The position numbers were made by a program, and so were the translations under genes. From the NCBI GenBank assembly GCA_015501585.1, contig JADNRY010000002.1, positions 1 to 64,000 of the forward strand: a stretch of 64,000 nt of DNA, in the 5' to 3' direction. The notes below the pieces were generated by a model that saw only the letters and a list, made by a program, of their open reading frames with translations, did not search any database and was not told where the DNA came from. This document shows positions 60,514-64,000 of the stretch, in pieces. Source of the stretch: Rhodocollybia butyracea (Eukaryota > Basidiomycota > Agaricomycetes > Agaricales > Omphalotaceae). The number at the start of each line of letters is the position of its first letter. Position 1 is the stretch's first letter.

Positions 60514-61341
60514 ACTTTTGGTGGCACGCGGGGGACAGAGTTTTCGGAAGTCATGATGGTGGTTTAAAATCGACACTGTGTCCCTACTTAAGTAGTACTC
60601 ATCACTGGCAAATCTGCACAATGGCATGATTACGTTTCCGGCGTAATCAAAATGCTCATTTATGCCGCCCCGATATCTGATTCCATCATACAATTGGTCT
60701 GTCGGGAGACCGTGACTGACTGCCTGAGTTGGGAGTAATAGGTAGACCAGAAAGGATCTTATCTAGAGAACTCTGTGTTAATTAACTACATATATATATG
60801 CATATTCAATGTACTTATAGGAGACAGGCTTTGTAGGGCTTTGTCCACTTGGGAGAAGTCTTGAATTTCAAATCTTAGCTTGAAACGAACATGCCGCGTG
60901 ATGGCGCGTGATGGCCAACTCGCTTAGCTTCATCAGAGTTCGTTAATTAGCCTATTAATTTGTACTTATGGGAAGTCATCCACATCGCGGAATTCCTGAC
61001 TTTAACCAGTGACCAACAACTGACTGGTCAGGGAGGCCACAATTGGCATTATGCATGATTTTTTATCCACGTACACCATTTGCCCAACTAACTTACCCTA
61101 CACTACCTATACTTAATTCTATCATGTAGGGTATACAAGGGTATACATGGATTCACATGTAATAACAAACCATTCAGGTCCAAAATGAATACTATCAAAG
61201 ATTCTTCAGTTCTTCAACTTCAACTTCTATTACACTGGATACTTGTTACTTGGAGAGGAATAGTAGATGTATGCAACGAGGGTGATTGCTTCCTCTTCCT
61301 CGCTCTCCGCTCCCGCCCTATGATCTTGCGTATAAACCAGT
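60514..61341. other. Upstream region of the halogenase
   Basis: AT-rich, with a TATATATATATG stretch near 60789 about 275 bp upstream of the ATG. The right end is the 3' flank of adenylation copy 7. No gene is supported. Confidence 0.5.
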
Positions 61342-63322
61342 CTACACATTGCCTGAAAATAGCTCATCCAACTTTTCTTTCATAGTCTCCTCCACAACCT
61401 TCCTCCTCACCGTCGCTTTTGTCACCGTTCGTGGCAAGGTGCCCAAAGGTACGACGAATATCATGTCCGGAGAAGCGACACGTTCATGTGGATAGCGAGC
61501 GGCGTGGAAAGGGTGAATTCGATGGTAGATTTCGATTTTCAGTTCTGACTCATTAATGCTGGGGCTGACGCTGCAAGACGGGGGTGGGGGAGAGCATACC
61601 TCCACAACCAATACTGGTGATGGACGACCGTTACCCACTACCACACAGTCTGAGATGATATCACCGCAAAGGCTTCGAACATTATCTTCAATGGATCTAG
61701 GGAGGCAGATGATGAAAAACTCCAAAGGTAATGGGTTAGGGAGCTTACTTGGTATCACACAAATCGCAATCTTGCATATTGAACCAATCATCGTTGCGAC
61801 CGCAAAAGACGTAGCTTCCGGGTTCCACTTCTCGAAAGAGGTCGTTGGTGTGATAACTACCTACGAGTTAGGGCTCGAATTCAATGTATCGTCATTAAGT
61901 ATAAGACACTAGAACTCACCGTCAGATGATCTAAACGATACATCGGGGCAGTCGGGTGCTTCTGGGGGAACGATTAGTTCCAGTAGATCTGAATCACTTG
62001 AGATAGGAATGAACTTGATGAAACAGGAACCTGGGAGTCGTCTAAGGTAATTTTGGCGAGATTTCCGAAGTCCGTCTGAAATGAGAAGTCCACTACATTC
62101 AGTTGTTCCAAAAAAATTCTATACTTGAACAATTAACCAAGTACAAAGAAGCGGTCAGAGCTAGAAGAGTGAAAAGAGCTTACCACAAGGTTGATACCAT
62201 TCTTCCAAGCCCATTCTTCCTCCTCATCACTCCCAAAGCTACCTCCTCCGTACACAATTTCATCCACCGATGAGAGGGCATGTAAAGTCTCTGGGTCCAT
62301 ATATGAAGCACGAATATGTTTCTTAAGAAAGTGCGGGAACAGGAAAAGCTTATTTGTCTTGCATCTGTTAATGATATCAACTAATTCGGAAGTAGAAGGT
62401 TCGCCAGATTTATATTGGACCATGCAAGATGTGTGGTAGATTGCTGAAATGAGAGCTGCGAAAAAGAGTCAACTCAAGCAAGGAAATAGAAACATCTGGG
62501 AACATACCACTGAATTGAGCCATAAAACCCATGCTTCCACTGTCGACAGTGTAAATTTGTTAGTAGAGAATAGTTGTGAGGCTATTGAAAGCCTCACTGC
62601 CAAACTAGGATATCCAAATTCGCAGAATCCAAGTGAGCTCTTGTCGCTTTATGAACAATACCGTCCAACCAGGTGTAGTTGCAGGGAACAATCTTGGATT
62701 TTGCAGAGGCGGATCCACTGGTCTGGTAAATGACTGCAACGTCAGAGCCTGTGACATGAGGTAGACCGGGGAGGGGATAGTCATTCGGATGGACAATAGT
62801 GACCAAAGTAAAGCAGGGAATGGGTATATTCTGGACAATATCACTATATCCCGACTCATGGATGAAAGCACGAGTATTTGCCTGTTCAAGCGGGCCTTGG
62901 ATGACACTGAAGTCGGCATTTTCGAATATATTGATGAGTTGGGGAATGTACCCAGCTCGGGAAATTGCGTATACATGCACGACGTCGAGATACTTGAAGC
63001 CTCCGAAACTGGGGCGGGGATGAGAGAGTCAGCTCATCCATTTATCGGCGGTACTCGCGGATGACATAGCAGCCCAACCCTATACAACTTACCATAAAGC
63101 AATCACAGACCTCTGAGGAATATCACTAGTTTCTTTCAAAACATGAAACCAGTACCGAGCAAGGTGTTCAATATCGAGAAGGAATTGATGGAAAGTGATG
63201 TCCGTCCATTGTTCAATCTCGTCGGTTTGGGAATTGACTTGGGGTATCTTGAATGCAACTCTGGCAGGAAAGCGAGAGGCCGCATCTTCAATGTTGGTTA
63301 AGTGTGTGAGGAGAAGTGGCAT
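61342..63322 (-). pseudogene. Adenylation-domain gene copy 7, probable frameshift in exon 3
   Basis: Starts at ATG 63320-63322 (MPLLLTHLTNIEDAAS). A3 reads YQTSGSASAKSK, exon 4 has SGEPSTSELVDIINRC, and the end is LPRTVTKATVRRKVVEE...LFSGNV. It is the most diverged copy. Exon 3 (about 62515-62565) has one more base than its paralogues in the stretch after CTAACAAAT, so the frame into GSMGFMAQF fails, and the exon-2/3 intron is also altered. It keeps a GT donor where copies 3, 4 and 5 have GC. Otherwise the exon plan is the same. Probably inactive unless splicing has shifted. Confidence 0.75.
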
Positions 63323-63584
63323 GATCAATTCCCCCCTCTGGCTGGCTGAAGTGTTTATAAACGAGACCTCCTATAGCGAATAGTGTCACTTTGGGGTCAT
63401 GACTGTTTCTTTGCTCCAATAAGCAGTGGCCAACTCTTAATAAATCATTTGACGACCACAACCCTCTCGTTATTCGGACAGGTAAACATAATACCATTAG
63501 AGCAGACCTTGGGATTGAGAGCCAGAAGGAGATAGCAAAATTCATTAACCAAGATCTAGACCCTGCTCTACGCCAACGACAACG

Positions 63585-63720
63585 AATCCAGCTTGAGATA
63601 ATGAATCCGTTCATTGCGATTTGAAGTCATAATTACGTCCACGCTTGGATTATTTTGCTCTACACTGACGATAACGACTCTTGCTTGAGGCCCAAAAGTC
63701 TATTCATTTTGAAGTCATGA
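63585..63720 (-). pseudogene. Halogenase 3' fragment
   Basis: Short pieces (CTTGAGGCCCAAAA, AATCCGTTCATTGCGA) resemble the end of the halogenase gene at 58350-58430. Too degraded to read as protein. Confidence 0.35.
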
Positions 63721-63918
63721 TTACCTCCACACTTGATTCAAAGCTTGTATACATACCTTCTCCATTTCATGGACGGATGAGAGTCTGCAAAAGGGCTGTT
63801 TCGTACTGTCCGACCAAGGTGTCCAATAAGCCGTGTACGCTTCTTTCGTAGCTTTCCCGAAATAATCTAAACAATCGAAGATCAAACCTTCGAGAACGGC
63901 GGATAAAACGTCAGACAC
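63721..63918 (-). CDS. Unidentified frame at the right edge
   Basis: A 65-codon frame from ATG 63916-63918 with globular composition (GLIFDCLDYFGKATKEAY, then TAYWTPW). A possible GTATGT donor near 63758 follows SVHEME. It may be the first exon of a gene or a relic of one. I do not recognise it. Confidence 0.3.
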   Translation of the reverse strand: MSDVLSAVLEGLIFDCLDYFGKATKEAYTAYWTPWSDSTKQPFCRLSSVHEMEKVCIQALNQVWR

Positions 63919-64000
63919 TTCTGAACATTACTCGGAAATATGTTCACCTCATGTCAAATCTTACACCCATTTGTCTATTCCTCTCAAACTGCGAACCCAC

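Overview
The window comes from a filamentous basidiomycete, most likely an agaricomycete. The evidence is many short introns (about 45-70 bp), a fungal-specific FunK1-type kinase, a Rap1-like telomere protein, an agaric-type TET/JBP dioxygenase, a SWIM-containing MULE transposase and a full Ty1/copia element. Everything was read by eye without alignments, so exon borders are inferred from GT/AG sites and paralogue comparison. LAYOUT. 1-13.6 kb is ordinary host sequence: a partial protein with an 11-residue repeat, two hypothetical genes (one with a MYND zinc finger), a Rap1-like gene, a FunK1 kinase, and two related secreted proline-rich protein genes in opposite orientation. 13.6-20.4 kb is a copia retrotransposon with an intact 1631-residue polyprotein; it lies in the 3' part of one secreted-protein gene and ends inside a different gene. 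20.4-64 kb is an array of repeated segments. Its units carry a stand-alone adenylation-domain gene (minus strand, seven exons) and a decayed bHLH-type regulator gene (plus strand), and two units also carry a flavin-dependent halogenase (one apparently intact, one broken). This looks like a duplicated, decaying secondary-metabolite locus. TRANSPOSON NEST. One unit is interrupted by a stack of mobile elements between 33.56 and 46.38 kb. The largest is an 8.2-kb Mutator-like element (33573-41772) with long terminal inverted repeats and a perfect 9-bp target duplication. Besides a MULE transposase (minus strand, frameshifted in this sequence) it carries a TET/JBP-family 2-oxoglutarate/Fe(II) dioxygenase gene and an unknown Cys-rich gene. 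Next come a 519-bp element with a 9-bp duplication and degenerate telomere-like repeats, then a foldback element, and inside that a gag-only LTR retroelement (253-bp LTRs, 5-bp duplication) unusually rich in perfect short hairpins. HOW IT FITS. The probable working metabolic parts are the halogenase at 58.3-60.5 kb and one or two adenylation genes (30.3-32.3 and 50.3-52.2 kb). The other copies carry indels, truncations or only fragments, and no bHLH copy is intact. The most interesting feature is the Mutator-like transposon with a DNA-demethylase-family enzyme as cargo.
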